Shown: positions 26,346 through 35,918, counted from the first letter of the stretch. The stretch is 64,000 nucleotides of DNA from Ignatzschineria cameli (GCF_003121895.1 NZ_QEWW01000001.1:496001-560000); one strand, 5' to 3'. Translations and numbers: made by a program. Notes: a model not told the origin generated them from the letters alone.

Positions 26346-27389
26346 ATGGTTCTACTGACACTTACCGTTATTCTTTCTATTGCCGTCTCGTTTCTCTGTT
26401 CGATATTAGAGGCGACGCTACTCTCATTAACGCCCACCTTTATCTCGCAGCAAAAAGAGCGATCACCCCAGCTCTATCTTCGTTTAAAAGCGCTAAGAGA
26501 TAAGATTGATCGACCATTAGTCGCAATCTTAACACTCAATACTATTGCCCATACGGCTGGTGCTGCCGGTGTTGGTGCTCAAGTAACAGCACTCTATGGA
26601 AGCGCTTATTTAGGAGTAGCTTCCGCTGTTATGACGATTCTTATTTTGATCCTTTCAGAGATTATCCCTAAGGTTTTAGGGGCGAAATATTGGCGTCAGA
26701 TAGCGCCAACCCTACCGGGAATTCTCAATCCGATGATTCTAATTCTTCGCCCTTTTATCTGGCTTTCAGATCGGATTTTGCGCATTATTGGCAATAATAA
26801 GGAGGAGATCAATCTTCGTGCTGAAATAAAGGCACTATCACAATTGGCGAAAGAGCTTGGGAAGATTGAGACAAAAGAGCAGCAGGTGATTGCTAACGTA
26901 TTAGATCTCAATGAGGTTGATATCACCTCAATTATGACTCCGCGTGTTGTAACAACGGCAATTAAGCCGGATATCGATCCTCAAGAATTGACGGATCTTA
27001 TTGAAAAACATCAATTTTCACGATATCCCATTATTGATGATGAGGAGAATCCATTAGGTATATTTTTTCGTCATGATCTCCTTAAAGTAGCACAAGGCGG
27101 CGAAAAGATTATGGATCTAGCGGAAGAGCCTCTTGTTTTTCCCGATACGATCAGCGTTAAAAATGCTTTTCGTAAACTACTCGATGAGCAACAACACCTT
27201 GCCTTTATCTATGATGAGTATGGGACTTGGCTCGGTATTATTACCTTAGAAGATATCTTAGAGAAGCTGATTGGCGAAGAGATTCTCGATGAGCATGATC
27301 TTGTTCCCGATATGCGTCTATTGGCCAAAAAGCGCTGGGAGAGCCGGCAAGAGAGTGAATTAGGTAAAATTAAAGGGAAATCCCATTAG
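26346..27389 (+). CDS. DUF21/CNNM membrane protein with CBS pair
   Basis: This 347-residue protein has an N-terminal DUF21 membrane domain with four hydrophobic segments (about 1-165, including SEIIPKVLGAKYW) and a pair of CBS domains (about 190-310: IMTPRVV, SRYPIID, GIITLEDILEKLIGEEI). This is the CNNM/CorC-like group linked to magnesium or cobalt export. It lacks the usual C-terminal CorC_HlyC domain and ends in a short Lys/Glu-rich tail. The 'haemolysin' label often attached to this family is historical. Ion specificity is unknown. Confidence 0.88.
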   Translation: MVLLTLTVILSIAVSFLCSILEATLLSLTPTFISQQKERSPQLYLRLKALRDKIDRPLVAILTLNTIAHTAGAAGVGAQVTALYGSAYLGVASAVMTILILILSEIIPKVLGAKYWRQIAPTLPGILNPMILILRPFIWLSDRILRIIGNNKEEINLRAEIKALSQLAKELGKIETKEQQVIANVLDLNEVDITSIMTPRVVTTAIKPDIDPQELTDLIEKHQFSRYPIIDDEENPLGIFFRHDLLKVAQGGEKIMDLAEEPLVFPDTISVKNAFRKLLDEQQHLAFIYDEYGTWLGIITLEDILEKLIGEEILDEHDLVPDMRLLAKKRWESRQESELGKIKGKSH

Positions 27390-27454
27390 CCTATAAAGCT
27401 TATACAACTGCACAGCTTCAGGCGGTAGATAATAGATGATAGATAATAAACGAT

Positions 27455-27488
27455 AAAAAACCCGTAGAAAACTACTACTCTACGGGTC
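27455..27488 (-). terminator. Terminator for the small lipoprotein gene
   Basis: Read leftward, ACCCGTAGA/TCTACGGGT with a short loop is followed by TTTTTATCG. It may act weakly on the rightward CBS gene as well. Confidence 0.8.
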
Positions 27489-27556
27489 TAATTAAAAATT
27501 GATGATTACAACTAACGATTAGTAAGCTAGCAAAATTTGTTGCAGATCGCTCTAAT

Positions 27557-27775
27557 TTAGAGGGCTTTACCAACTTCGTTACCGATTACACCACCTACAG
27601 CAGCGCCAATCCCTGTACCTAAAATCGTATCTGTCACCGCAGCACCAGCGACTGCACCAGCACCTGTACCGATGACCATGCCCTTCTCTTTATTGCTCAT
27701 CCCATCCCAAGTTGAACAGGCTGTTACAACAGCAACAATCGCAAATAAAGAAGCTACTTTTATGATTAACTTCAT
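27557..27775 (-). CDS. Small glycine-zipper lipoprotein (OsmB-like)
   Basis: A 72-residue precursor with a signal peptide and lipobox VVTAC (Cys20), followed by a short polar stretch and a glycine-zipper membrane segment (GTGAGAVAGAAV, GTGIGAAVGGVIG). OsmB-like envelope lipoproteins have this form and respond to osmotic or envelope stress. A terminator follows. The exact role is unknown. Confidence 0.85.
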   Translation of the reverse strand: MKLIIKVASLFAIVAVVTACSTWDGMSNKEKGMVIGTGAGAVAGAAVTDTILGTGIGAAVGGVIGNEVGKAL

Positions 27776-27891
27776 CGATTTTCTCCTTATTAAACATCAA
27801 AGATATCAACTAAATACCTCTGCGGTACCATGATATAACATCAACTAATATCTTAATTTCTTGCTACCTATCTTATCTAAAATTGTCTGCT

Positions 27892-27963
27892 AACTTTCTA
27901 TTAAACTTTCTATTAAACTTTCTATTAAACTTTCTATTAAACTTTCTATTAAACTTTCTATTA
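27892..27963. repeat. Tandem repeat, 6 x 12 bp
   Basis: Six perfect units of AACTTTCTATTA lie between the lipoprotein gene and the aconitase terminator. This is the longest perfect array in the window. Confidence 0.95.
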
Positions 27964-28002
27964 AATTTTTGTTAACTTTTACTTAGTATTATTACATAAA
28001 AC

Positions 28003-28036
28003 AAAAAAAGAGATGCAACAATCTGCATCTCTTTTC
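28003..28036 (-). terminator. Terminator for aconitase gene
   Basis: Read leftward, GAGATGCA/TGCATCTC with a six-base loop is followed by TTTTTTTG, 34 bases past the acnA stop. Confidence 0.9.
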
Positions 28037-28069
28037 GTTTATAAGCATCTACTTATCAATAGCCGATAA

Positions 28070-30745
28070 TTATTTATGCTCTTTGATCATCTCACGAAGA
28101 ACGTAATGTAAGATACCGCCTGATTTGTAGTAATCTACTTCATTAAGGGTATCGATACGGCAAAGAACAGTGAATTTCACCTCACTACCATCTGCTTTAC
28201 GTGCTACGACTTCGATATCTTGACCTGGCTTGATATTGTCATCTAATGCAATTGTAAATGACTCTTCACCTGTTAAACCTAAGCTTTCAGCATTTTGACC
28301 ATCTTTGTACTGAAGTGCAAGGATTCCCATACCGATAAGGTTAGAACGGTGAATACGCTCATAGCTCTCAGCAATAACTGCTTTAACACCTAAAAGGTTT
28401 GGACCTTTTGCTGCCCAGTCACGGCTTGAACCTGAACCATACTCTTTACCCGCAAGAACGATTAATGGCGTATTCTCTTCTGCATAGCGTACTGCGGCAT
28501 CATAGATCGGCATTGTCTCGCCTGATGGGATATGTTTTGTATATCCACCTTCAACATCCGTTAACATCTTGTTACGAATACGGATATTTGCGAATGTACC
28601 ACGGATCATTACTTCATGGTTACCACGACGTGATCCATAAGAGTTAAAGTCTTTAGGCGCTACACCTTTATCTTGGAGATAGAGACCGGCTGGTGAACCT
28701 GCCATAATTACCCCTGCTGGAGAGATATGGTCTGTTGTGATTGAATCACCAAAGTATGCAAGAACGTTTGCATTTTCGATCGATTTAACCGCTTCAACGG
28801 GTTGGTCAATTTTCTCAAAGTATGGAGGATGTTGAACATAAGTTGATTTCTCATTCCATTGGAATGTCTCTGTCTTATCAACATCAAGCGCTTGCCAGTG
28901 AGCATCACCATCGAAGACACCTTCATAACCTTTACGGAACATTGTACCATCAACTTTAGCAACTGCTTCTGCAATCTCATGATTTGAAGGCCAGATATCT
29001 TTGAGGTAAATATCTTTACCATCTTTATCTTGAGCGATCGGATCTTTAGAGATATCGATACGAGTTGTCCCTGCAATTGCAAATGCAACAACTAATGGTG
29101 GTGAAGCAATCCAGTTCGTTTTGATTTGTGGATGGATACGACCTTCAAAGTTACGGTTACCTGAGATCACAGCTGCCATTGTGAAATCGTTTTGATCGAT
29201 CGCTTCGCCCACTTCTTTAATCAATGGACCTGAGTTACCGATACATGCAGTACAACCGTAACCTGTTAAGTTGAAGCCAACTTCATCAAGATACTTAGTT
29301 AAACCTGCTTTATCGAGATATTCACTAACAACTTTAGAGCCAGGTGCTAAAGAAGTTTTCACCCATGGCTTACGTGTTAAACCGAGTTTCGCTGCTTTCT
29401 CAGCAACTAAGCCCGCTGCCATCATAACACTTGGGTTAGAAGTGTTTGTACATGAGGTGATCGCTGCAAAAACAACATCCCCTTGGTGAAGCGTTTCTGT
29501 TTTACCATCTAACGTGATATCTGCTGAAAGCTCGAGATCTTCTTTTGAATCTTCAACAAATTTATCAAATGCTGATTTAAGATTTGGTAAAGTCACACGG
29601 TCTTGAGGACGCTTTGGACCTGCCATGCTTGGCTCTACGCTACCAAGATCGAGTTCGAGCGTATCTGTGAAGAGTGGCTCATCATTATCATTACCCCAGA
29701 AGCCTTGCTCTTTAGCATAGCTTTCAGTTCTTGCAATCACTTCTTCATCACGGCCTGTTAAGCGCATGTAGTCGAGTGTGATCTGATCTACTGGGAAGAA
29801 ACCAACCGTTGCACCATACTCAGGCGCCATGTTAGAGATTGTTGCACGGTCTGCTAATGGAAGCTCTTTAAGTCCATCACCGTAGTACTCAACAAATTTA
29901 CCAACAACACCTTTCTTACGGAGCATCTCAACAATCGTTAAGACTAAGTCAGTTGCTGTTACACCCTCTTTCAATTTACCAGTTAATTTAAAACCAATTA
30001 CTTCAGGGATGACCATTGAGATTGGCTGGCCGAGGATCGCAGCTTCCGCTTCGATACCACCCACACCCCATGCAAGGACTGAAAGACCATTCACCATTGG
30101 TGTATGTGAGTCAGTTCCAACACATGTATCTGGCATAATCCAAGTTTTGCCATCTTTCTCGTTAGTCCATGCAACTTGTGAGAGATACTCAAGGTTTACT
30201 TGGTGACAGATTCCTGTTCCTGGAGGAACAACACGGAAGTTATCAAATGCATTTTGACCCCATTTAAGGAACTCATAACGCTCACCATTACGCTCCATTT
30301 CGAGCTTAACGTTCTCTTCAAACGCTGCATTTGTACCAAATTTATCGATCATTACTGAGTGGTCGATAACAAGGTCTACAGGTGCTAATGGATTGATATG
30401 TTTTGCATCACCACCCGCTTTTACCATCGCATCACGCATTGCTGCTAAGTCAACAACAGCAGGTACACCAGTAAAGTCTTGCATTAAAACACGTGCAGGA
30501 CGATATTGGATTTCACGTTTAGATGAACGATTCTTCGCCCACTCACCGATCGCTGCGATATCGTCAGCATTTACGGTAACATTATCTTCAAAGCGAAGTA
30601 AGTTCTCTAAAAGAACTTTCATCGATTTAGGTAAACGGGAAAGATCACCTAATTTCTCTTCTGCTTTTTTGATTGAGTGGTAGTGGTACTCTTTATCCCC
30701 TACTTTTAAGGTAGAGAGAGTATTTAATGAGTTTACATTACTCAT
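28070..30745 (-). CDS. acnA: Aconitate hydratase A
   Basis: This 891-residue enzyme interconverts citrate and isocitrate in the TCA cycle. It belongs to the AcnA/IRP1 branch: DFTGVPAVVDLAAMR, GTDSHTPM, and the three [4Fe-4S] ligands in SCTNTSNP and GCTACIGNSGP. The C-terminal swivel domain has YGSGSSRDWAAKG. A strong AGGAGG site precedes the ATG. Its length matches E. coli AcnA (891). The gene has its own terminator and a 180 bp gap after ribH, so it is probably separate from the rib operon. Confidence 0.97.
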   Translation of the reverse strand: MSNVNSLNTLSTLKVGDKEYHYHSIKKAEEKLGDLSRLPKSMKVLLENLLRFEDNVTVNADDIAAIGEWAKNRSSKREIQYRPARVLMQDFTGVPAVVDLAAMRDAMVKAGGDAKHINPLAPVDLVIDHSVMIDKFGTNAAFEENVKLEMERNGERYEFLKWGQNAFDNFRVVPPGTGICHQVNLEYLSQVAWTNEKDGKTWIMPDTCVGTDSHTPMVNGLSVLAWGVGGIEAEAAILGQPISMVIPEVIGFKLTGKLKEGVTATDLVLTIVEMLRKKGVVGKFVEYYGDGLKELPLADRATISNMAPEYGATVGFFPVDQITLDYMRLTGRDEEVIARTESYAKEQGFWGNDNDEPLFTDTLELDLGSVEPSMAGPKRPQDRVTLPNLKSAFDKFVEDSKEDLELSADITLDGKTETLHQGDVVFAAITSCTNTSNPSVMMAAGLVAEKAAKLGLTRKPWVKTSLAPGSKVVSEYLDKAGLTKYLDEVGFNLTGYGCTACIGNSGPLIKEVGEAIDQNDFTMAAVISGNRNFEGRIHPQIKTNWIASPPLVVAFAIAGTTRIDISKDPIAQDKDGKDIYLKDIWPSNHEIAEAVAKVDGTMFRKGYEGVFDGDAHWQALDVDKTETFQWNEKSTYVQHPPYFEKIDQPVEAVKSIENANVLAYFGDSITTDHISPAGVIMAGSPAGLYLQDKGVAPKDFNSYGSRRGNHEVMIRGTFANIRIRNKMLTDVEGGYTKHIPSGETMPIYDAAVRYAEENTPLIVLAGKEYGSGSSRDWAAKGPNLLGVKAVIAESYERIHRSNLIGMGILALQYKDGQNAESLGLTGEESFTIALDDNIKPGQDIEVVARKADGSEVKFTVLCRIDTLNEVDYYKSGGILHYVLREMIKEHK

Positions 30746-30925
30746 GTTGACCTCCTAAGTTAATAAAAAAATAGTCTGCTAAATCCTTTAAAAACTCTAT
30801 ATTAAGGCTTTTATCAATAACTTTGTTCTTATTCTCTTTAATACTGTTTTGTTATTGCACCTTATTCCGCGCTCATGATAGCAAGATTACACGATAAAAG
30901 GAAACCTTAAAAACACTCTTGCATG

Positions 30926-31390
30926 CTACGCGATTTCATCAATCAAGCTCAACATTTCCACAACACCCATCGCCGCAGCAAAACCATTATTCCCTGCTTT
31001 TGTACCAGCACGCTCTAACGCTTGTTCAATAGTATCAACCGTTAAAACACCAAACATCACCGGCTTACCACTCTCTAAACCTACACGGCTCACCCCTTTA
31101 GCGACTTCACCGGCAACATACTCAAAATGCGCCGTTGCACCACGAATCACAGCACCTAAGCAGATAACAGCATCGATATCACTCTTCTCTGCAAATTTTT
31201 TGGCAATTAAAGGAATCTCATACGCTCCTGGAACCCATGCAAGAGTAATATCACTCTCCGAGATACCACTACGAACTAAACCATCTCTAGCACCTTCAAT
31301 TAATTGCTTTGTAATCAAGCTATTAAAACGACCGGCAACAATAGCGATTTTTTTACCTTGGATATTTAATTGACCTTCTAATACTTTCAT
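30926..31390 (-). CDS. ribH: 6,7-dimethyl-8-ribityllumazine synthase
   Basis: This 154-residue protein condenses the RibA/RibD-derived pyrimidine with dihydroxybutanone phosphate to make lumazine, the penultimate riboflavin step. Motifs are RFNSLITKQLIEGA, PGAYEIPLIAKKFA, CLGAVIRGATAHFEYVAGEV and FGVLTVDTIEQALERAG. It is the last gene of the rib operon, 209 bp after ribBA. That spacer carries a 3 x 12 bp repeat. nusB, a common next gene in gammaproteobacteria, is absent. Confidence 0.96.
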   Translation of the reverse strand: MKVLEGQLNIQGKKIAIVAGRFNSLITKQLIEGARDGLVRSGISESDITLAWVPGAYEIPLIAKKFAEKSDIDAVICLGAVIRGATAHFEYVAGEVAKGVSRVGLESGKPVMFGVLTVDTIEQALERAGTKAGNNGFAAAMGVVEMLSLIDEIA

Positions 31391-31481
31391 CTGTTCCTCT
31401 CTTTCTTAATTTCTCTTAAATTTTCTTAATTTTTTTCAAATGGTTAAAAATTTTTTAAAACTTTTTTAAAACTTTCATAAG

Positions 31482-31517
31482 CTTGTTCAGAAACTTGTTC
31501 AGAAACTTGTTCAGAAA
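31482..31517. repeat. Tandem repeat, 3 x 12 bp
   Basis: Three units of CTTGTTCAGAAA in the ribBA-ribH spacer. The following 60 bases hold three looser copies of ACTCAATAGGA. Confidence 0.88.
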
Positions 31518-31599
31518 TTTATTATTTATTTAAAAAATCGACTGTTCAATAAGATATTACTCAATAGGAGACTCAATAGGATATTGCTCAATAAGGCTC

Positions 31600-32826
31600 T
31601 TAACGAGCGAGCCCTTTGTGCCCCATATGATCACGTTTAACATCTAAATAATCAGCATTCTCTGCGGTCTCAAATCGTGGCGTGCCACGCTCTAATACCT
31701 CAATCCCGGCAGTTTTAAGAGCCGCAATCTTATCGGGGTTATTAGTCAATAGATTGACCCGCTCTACCCCAAAAAATTTCAAGATTGCAGCAGCTTCATC
31801 ATAGGTTCGTTCATCAGCACCGTGACCTAAAAGCTGGTTGGCCACAATAGTATCGTAACCCTCCTCCTGTAGCTTATACGCTTTCAACTTCTCAACAATT
31901 CCAATTCCACGCCCCTCTTGACGCAGATAGAGCAATATTCCATTGTTCGCTTTTGCTGTCTCTTCTAATCCAAATGCTAGCTGCGCATGACAATCACACT
32001 TTAAAGAGGAAAAGACATCCCCGGTAAGACATTCAGAATGAATACGGACCGTTGCCTCTTTAAGATCACTGCCCTCTGTAGCACGAAGGGCCATATGAGG
32101 TTCACCACCATTTTTATTAGGAAAGGAGTAGATCTTAAAGGTGCCATATTGGGTGGGTAATGTCGCTTCACTTAAGGGCATCAGAAGCGATTGATCTTCT
32201 AACATTAAGCGATAGTTGACAATATCTTGAATGGAGATAATCGGTAAGCCATGCTCTTTAGCATAGGGGACCAGATCACTTTCGCGTGCCATCTCACCAT
32301 TCTCTTTTAAGATCTCACAGATAACCGCTGCCGGTTTAAATCCTGCTAATGTCACAATATCAACCGCCGCTTCTGTATGTCCTCGGCGCTCTAATACACC
32401 GCCTGCTTTTGCAATAAGCGGAAAGATATGGCCTGGACGGTTAAAATCAGCTCCGGTTTTACTCTCATCTGCTAATGCATTGAGTGTCTCTGTTCTCTCA
32501 AATGCCGAGATCCCAGTATGAGTTGTTGCTAAATCGATTGAAACGGTAAATGCTGTTTTATAGGGGTCTCGGTTATCGACCACCATTGGTGCTAATGCTA
32601 ATCGATCTGCATATGCTTGTGAGATTGGCGCACAGATCAATCCTCCGGCATGACGAATCATAAAATTGGTATCTTCTGGGGTGATGGTCTCTGCCGGCAT
32701 CATCAGATCTCCTTCATTTTCTCGAGAGGCATCATCCGTGACGATAATCATCCCCCCTTTTTTCATAAATTCAATTGCTTCTCTCACTTTTGCGACAGAA
32801 CCGACTTCTTGAAATATTGTTGCCAT
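31600..32826 (-). CDS. ribBA: Bifunctional RibBA (DHBP synthase / GTP cyclohydrolase II)
   Basis: This 408-residue fusion feeds both branches of riboflavin synthesis. Residues 1-205 are 3,4-dihydroxy-2-butanone-4-phosphate synthase (DDASRENEGDLMMPAE, DFNRPGHIFPL, GHTEAAVDI). Residues 210-408 are GTP cyclohydrolase II, with zinc ligands in ECLTGDVFSSLKCDC and the catalytic YLRQEGRGIGIVEKLKAY. Both active sites look intact, whereas many proteobacterial RibBA proteins have a decayed second half. It sits between ribE and ribH in the FMN-riboswitch operon. Confidence 0.95.
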   Translation of the reverse strand: MATIFQEVGSVAKVREAIEFMKKGGMIIVTDDASRENEGDLMMPAETITPEDTNFMIRHAGGLICAPISQAYADRLALAPMVVDNRDPYKTAFTVSIDLATTHTGISAFERTETLNALADESKTGADFNRPGHIFPLIAKAGGVLERRGHTEAAVDIVTLAGFKPAAVICEILKENGEMARESDLVPYAKEHGLPIISIQDIVNYRLMLEDQSLLMPLSEATLPTQYGTFKIYSFPNKNGGEPHMALRATEGSDLKEATVRIHSECLTGDVFSSLKCDCHAQLAFGLEETAKANNGILLYLRQEGRGIGIVEKLKAYKLQEEGYDTIVANQLLGHGADERTYDEAAAILKFFGVERVNLLTNNPDKIAALKTAGIEVLERGTPRFETAENADYLDVKRDHMGHKGLAR

Positions 32827-32910
32827 CTCTTTTCCTACCTAATTTCTATAAAGATCTATAAAGATCTAATAAGCGATCTATAAAATGAAAATGTTATGCA
32901 CTAAAGATTC

Positions 32911-33540
32911 TTAATAACCCCAATTGGAGAGTTGCTCAAACTGCAGGCTCTTTCGCTCTTGCTGTTGTGCTTTGATATATTTGCCGATCATATCGAACTC
33001 AATATTGACCCTGCCCCCAATCTTCAACTTCTCTAAATTGGTATGCTCAAAGGTATGGGGAATAATTCCGACTTTAAAGGTTTGATCTGTTACGGCGATA
33101 ATGGTCAAACTGATTCCATCGATAGCGATTGAACCCTTCGGAATAATCAATCCTTCATGGGGATTTTTCAGCTCAAAGGTGAGCTCATGAATATCGCCAA
33201 GATCATCCACTCTTAAGAACTTTGCCTCACCATCGATATGCCCACTAACCATGTGCCCGCCTAAACGATCTCCCATTCGAAGTGCTCGCTCCAAATTAAC
33301 AAGAGCTCCTACCTGATATTGATCAAATCCCGTTAGTTTTAATGTCTCAGGCATGAGATCTGCCTTAAAATAATCATCACCAAATTCCGTGACCGTTAAA
33401 CAGACACCATTTACCGCAATGCTATCGCCCAATTTGACATCACCAAGCACCACTTTAGCGCTAAAGGTAAATCGAGAGATATTGTGATGATGGGTCATCG
33501 CGATGATTTTTCCGCGCTCTTCAATAATTCCTGTAAACAT
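32911..33540 (-). CDS. ribE: Riboflavin synthase, alpha subunit
   Basis: This 209-residue enzyme dismutates two lumazines to riboflavin. It has the typical start MFTGIIEERGKI and two tandem lumazine-binding domains (about 1-95 and 96-195), each with its GDSIAVNGVCLTV or KGSIAIDGISLTI motif. The start codon follows the ribD stop with no gap, so the two are translationally coupled. The 84 bp to ribBA are AT-rich with AAAGATCTAT repeats. Confidence 0.96.
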   Translation of the reverse strand: MFTGIIEERGKIIAMTHHHNISRFTFSAKVVLGDVKLGDSIAVNGVCLTVTEFGDDYFKADLMPETLKLTGFDQYQVGALVNLERALRMGDRLGGHMVSGHIDGEAKFLRVDDLGDIHELTFELKNPHEGLIIPKGSIAIDGISLTIIAVTDQTFKVGIIPHTFEHTNLEKLKIGGRVNIEFDMIGKYIKAQQQERKSLQFEQLSNWGY

Positions 33541-34689
33541 CTAACGTCTCCTTCTTGCAACTGTTAAAAATGATTCTTCAAGTAACTCCACCGATTCAAT
33601 CGTCACTAGTGGCGCATCTTGGAGCTGCTCTATCGGGCTTGAATGCCACAGCTCTAGCGCTTGAGGGCTACCTATTAATTTAGGGCCGTAGAAGAGCAGA
33701 TATTGGTCAACGCAATCGGCATTGATAAAGGCATCATAGATCGCAGCGCCCCCTTCAATAAAGAGACTCATAAATCCGGCATTAAAGGTATATTCCATCA
33801 CCGCTTCTGGTGTTATCTCGGCAAGAGCAGATAATTGGACACCCTGCGCTTGGAGCAATGAGGCAATCTTCTCATCTGGTGGATTCTTCTGATCATAAAG
33901 AATCAGCGAAGGCGCTAAATCGGTATTGAAGAAATGGTATTGGGTAATCACATCTGTCGTGATTCCGCTAAAGTCATTGAGCATCAAAAGGCGTGTTGGT
34001 GCCGGGGTTTTATAACCATAACGTACTGTTAAAGAGGGATTATCGACTAAAAGCGTTCCCTTGCCGATCAAGATAAGGTCATGTAATCCGCGATAATAGT
34101 GTGCTCTTTTACGTGCTGCCTCACCGGTAATCCATTGTGAATCACGATGCTTTGTTGCTAATTTACCATCAAGACTTAAGGCTGCTTTCAAGGTGACAAA
34201 GATCTTTTTATGGCGCTGATTATGGCTAAAAACTTCAATAAGCTTCTCCCCTTCATCAAGAAGAAGATGCGTTACCACCTCAATACCAGCATCTTGTAAA
34301 ATTTGATGCCCCTTGCCCGCTACCGCAGGATTGGGATCTTCCATAGCCGTGACTACGCGAGCAATCCCACTTTTTAAGATCAGGTCGGTACAAGCTCCCG
34401 TTTTACCTCTAAAGCAGCAAGGCTCCAATGTTACATAGAGCGTTGACCCCTCTAGCTGATGCCCTTTATCTAACGCATCTTGTAATGCATTGACCTCTGC
34501 ATGAGCGCCTCCGGCATATTGATGGTAGCCGCGGCCAATGACCTCTCCTTCTTTGACTAAAATTGCACCAACATAAGGATTAGGAGAGACAGCACCATAC
34601 CCCTTCGTAGCAAGTGTTATTGCTTCTAGAAGATAATGGCGATCGATCATCGCTTGATCGAGATCTTGCTGTTGAATCTGTTTTTGCAT
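33541..34689 (-). CDS. ribD: Bifunctional pyrimidine deaminase/reductase RibD
   Basis: This 382-residue enzyme carries out the second and third pyrimidine steps of riboflavin synthesis. Residues 20-145 form the zinc deaminase (HAEVNALQ and PCCFRGKTGAC); residues 150-382 form the NADPH reductase (KAALSLDGKLA, DSQWITGEAARKRAHYYRG, FIEGGAAIYDAFI). I use the ATG at 34689. An in-frame TTG at 34707 would lie inside a terminator-like hairpin. The only ribosome site, AAGGGG, is in the 3' arm of that hairpin, so folding would hide it. First gene of the operon. Confidence 0.94.
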   Translation of the reverse strand: MQKQIQQQDLDQAMIDRHYLLEAITLATKGYGAVSPNPYVGAILVKEGEVIGRGYHQYAGGAHAEVNALQDALDKGHQLEGSTLYVTLEPCCFRGKTGACTDLILKSGIARVVTAMEDPNPAVAGKGHQILQDAGIEVVTHLLLDEGEKLIEVFSHNQRHKKIFVTLKAALSLDGKLATKHRDSQWITGEAARKRAHYYRGLHDLILIGKGTLLVDNPSLTVRYGYKTPAPTRLLMLNDFSGITTDVITQYHFFNTDLAPSLILYDQKNPPDEKIASLLQAQGVQLSALAEITPEAVMEYTFNAGFMSLFIEGGAAIYDAFINADCVDQYLLFYGPKLIGSPQALELWHSSPIEQLQDAPLVTIESVELLEESFLTVARRRR

Positions 34690-34690
34690 T

Positions 34691-34723
34691 AAAAAAGCCC
34701 CTTGCAATCTGCTTGGGGCTTTT
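34691..34723 (-). terminator. Attenuator/sequester hairpin directly before ribD
   Basis: Read leftward, AAAAGCCCC and GGGGCTTTTTT form a stem around a 13-base loop, ending in six T residues right at the ribD ATG. It can act as an intrinsic terminator and as a hairpin covering the ribD ribosome site (AAGGGG). It is the probable expression platform of the FMN riboswitch, though 414 bases separate it from the aptamer. Confidence 0.75.
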
Positions 34724-34925
34724 AACGATTCGGGATAGATGTTTATTAAAGTCGATAGTTTCGATTCATAGATGCCGGCATATCGGCCAGGATATCTCTA
34801 TCTTAGAGAAGGTTGCATATCGACAAGGATCTATATAGTTCAATATGGATCGAAATAGGTCGATTAAACTCTTTTCATTTCTCTTATCTTCTAATCTGTA
34901 GAAGATGAAGATCGAATTATCACTT

Positions 34926-34961
34926 GAATCGTTAATTGAATCGTTAATTGAATCGTTCACT
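34926..34961. repeat. Tandem repeat, 3 x 12 bp, in the rib leader
   Basis: Three units of GAATCGTTAATT (third imperfect) lie between the FMN aptamer and the ribD hairpin. A looser set of GCATATG(G/A)TT units lies at 35041-35080. Confidence 0.88.
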
Positions 34962-35136
34962 TAAATCGAAATCGTAAAATTGAGGCCGCTTAGTGCATCG
35001 CTCAATAGATTACTTACTCAATAGAATACTTATAAATATTGCATATGGTTACATATGATTGCATATGAGTTGCATATAGATAGTATCTAAAGATTGAAGA
35101 TCAATTACTACTTTCAATTACTACTTTAATAATCAT

Positions 35137-35262
35137 TTATCTTTTACCATCCAGACTATACTGTCGGTTTTGGAATTGCACCAATATCAGCTCGCGCTCG
35201 CGGACTATCACCGCCGGTCGGGAATCAAGAATTACTCTCTCACCCTGCCCCAAAGATAAATT
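35137..35262 (-). promoter_or_regulatory. FMN riboswitch (RFN element)
   Basis: Read leftward the segment carries the RFN core in order: GGGGCAGGGTGA, ATTCCCGACCGGCGGTGATAG, TCCGCGAGC, GGTGCAATTCCAAAACCGAC and AGTCTGGATGG. The closing P1 stem is a perfect 9-bp match (TTTATCTTT with AAAGATAAA). FMN binding should shut down the downstream ribD-ribE-ribBA-ribH transcript. TATAGT at about 35275-35282 may be the -10 box. Confidence 0.96.
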
Positions 35263-35300
35263 TAAAACCTGTTGAACTACTATACCCCTTCTCCTAAGAA

Positions 35301-35333
35301 AAAAAAAGAGCCTCTTATCAATTAGAGGCTCTC
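35301..35333 (-). terminator. Terminator for hdeD-like gene
   Basis: Read leftward, AGAGCCTC/GAGGCTCT with a ten-base loop is followed by TTTTTTTTTC. It separates the HdeD-like gene from the riboflavin leader. Confidence 0.92.
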
Positions 35334-35378
35334 TACCCAATAATCTCTTTTAAAAATCTCTTTTAAGAGACCTATTCA

Positions 35379-35918
35379 CTACGCTCTATGGCGACGAATA
35401 GCAAAACCGAAGAAGAGGCTATAGATTCCTGCAACCAATGCATATGCACCGATCAATGTTGTAATAATCTCGATACTATTGAGGGGTGAATAGGACATTG
35501 AAAGACCTAAAAGCAAGCCTAAAATACCGATAATTAGCGTCAACCACCAGCTTCCAACACCCATTTTTTTAAGGCTAAAGGAGAAGGTGATGGCAGAGAT
35601 ACCGTAGAAGATCAACCAGAACATAAAGAGGAAAATCATCATCATTTCCGGCAACCCTTCGTTAGCATGCTTAATCAAATACGCCCCGATAAAGACCTGT
35701 AAGATCCCCATAATCAAGTTAAAGACCCAACCTTCAACATGTCTATTGGTCAGTGAATAGATCACTTCAAAGATCCCGGTGACAAAGAAGAACGCTACCA
35801 TAAACTGTGACAAGACAATAAAACTTGTTAAGGGGCTGATAAATAGATAACCACTCATAATGATGTAGAGAATCCCCATCAAGACCCACATCCACCAATT
35901 CTTAATTGCTCTTTCCAT
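35379..35918 (-). CDS. HdeD family membrane protein (DUF308)
   Basis: This 179-residue protein has six membrane helices in three similar pairs, as in HdeD, an inner-membrane protein linked to acid resistance at high cell density in E. coli. It starts with the typical basic/aromatic IKNWWMWVLMGILYI. Many bacteria use DUF308 proteins in unknown envelope roles, so the acid-resistance label is tentative. It is a single-gene unit with its own terminator. Confidence 0.85.
   Translation of the reverse strand: MERAIKNWWMWVLMGILYIIMSGYLFISPLTSFIVLSQFMVAFFFVTGIFEVIYSLTNRHVEGWVFNLIMGILQVFIGAYLIKHANEGLPEMMMIFLFMFWLIFYGISAITFSFSLKKMGVGSWWLTLIIGILGLLLGLSMSYSPLNSIEIITTLIGAYALVAGIYSLFFGFAIRRHRA

Noticed and set aside
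34766-34960. 64-codon leftward ORF starting MNDSINDSIND in the rib leader
   Set aside because: It starts in a 12-bp repeat array, lacks a ribosome site and has no recognisable content.
35137-35340. 67-codon leftward ORF
   Set aside because: It is the FMN riboswitch and neighbouring terminator read as protein.
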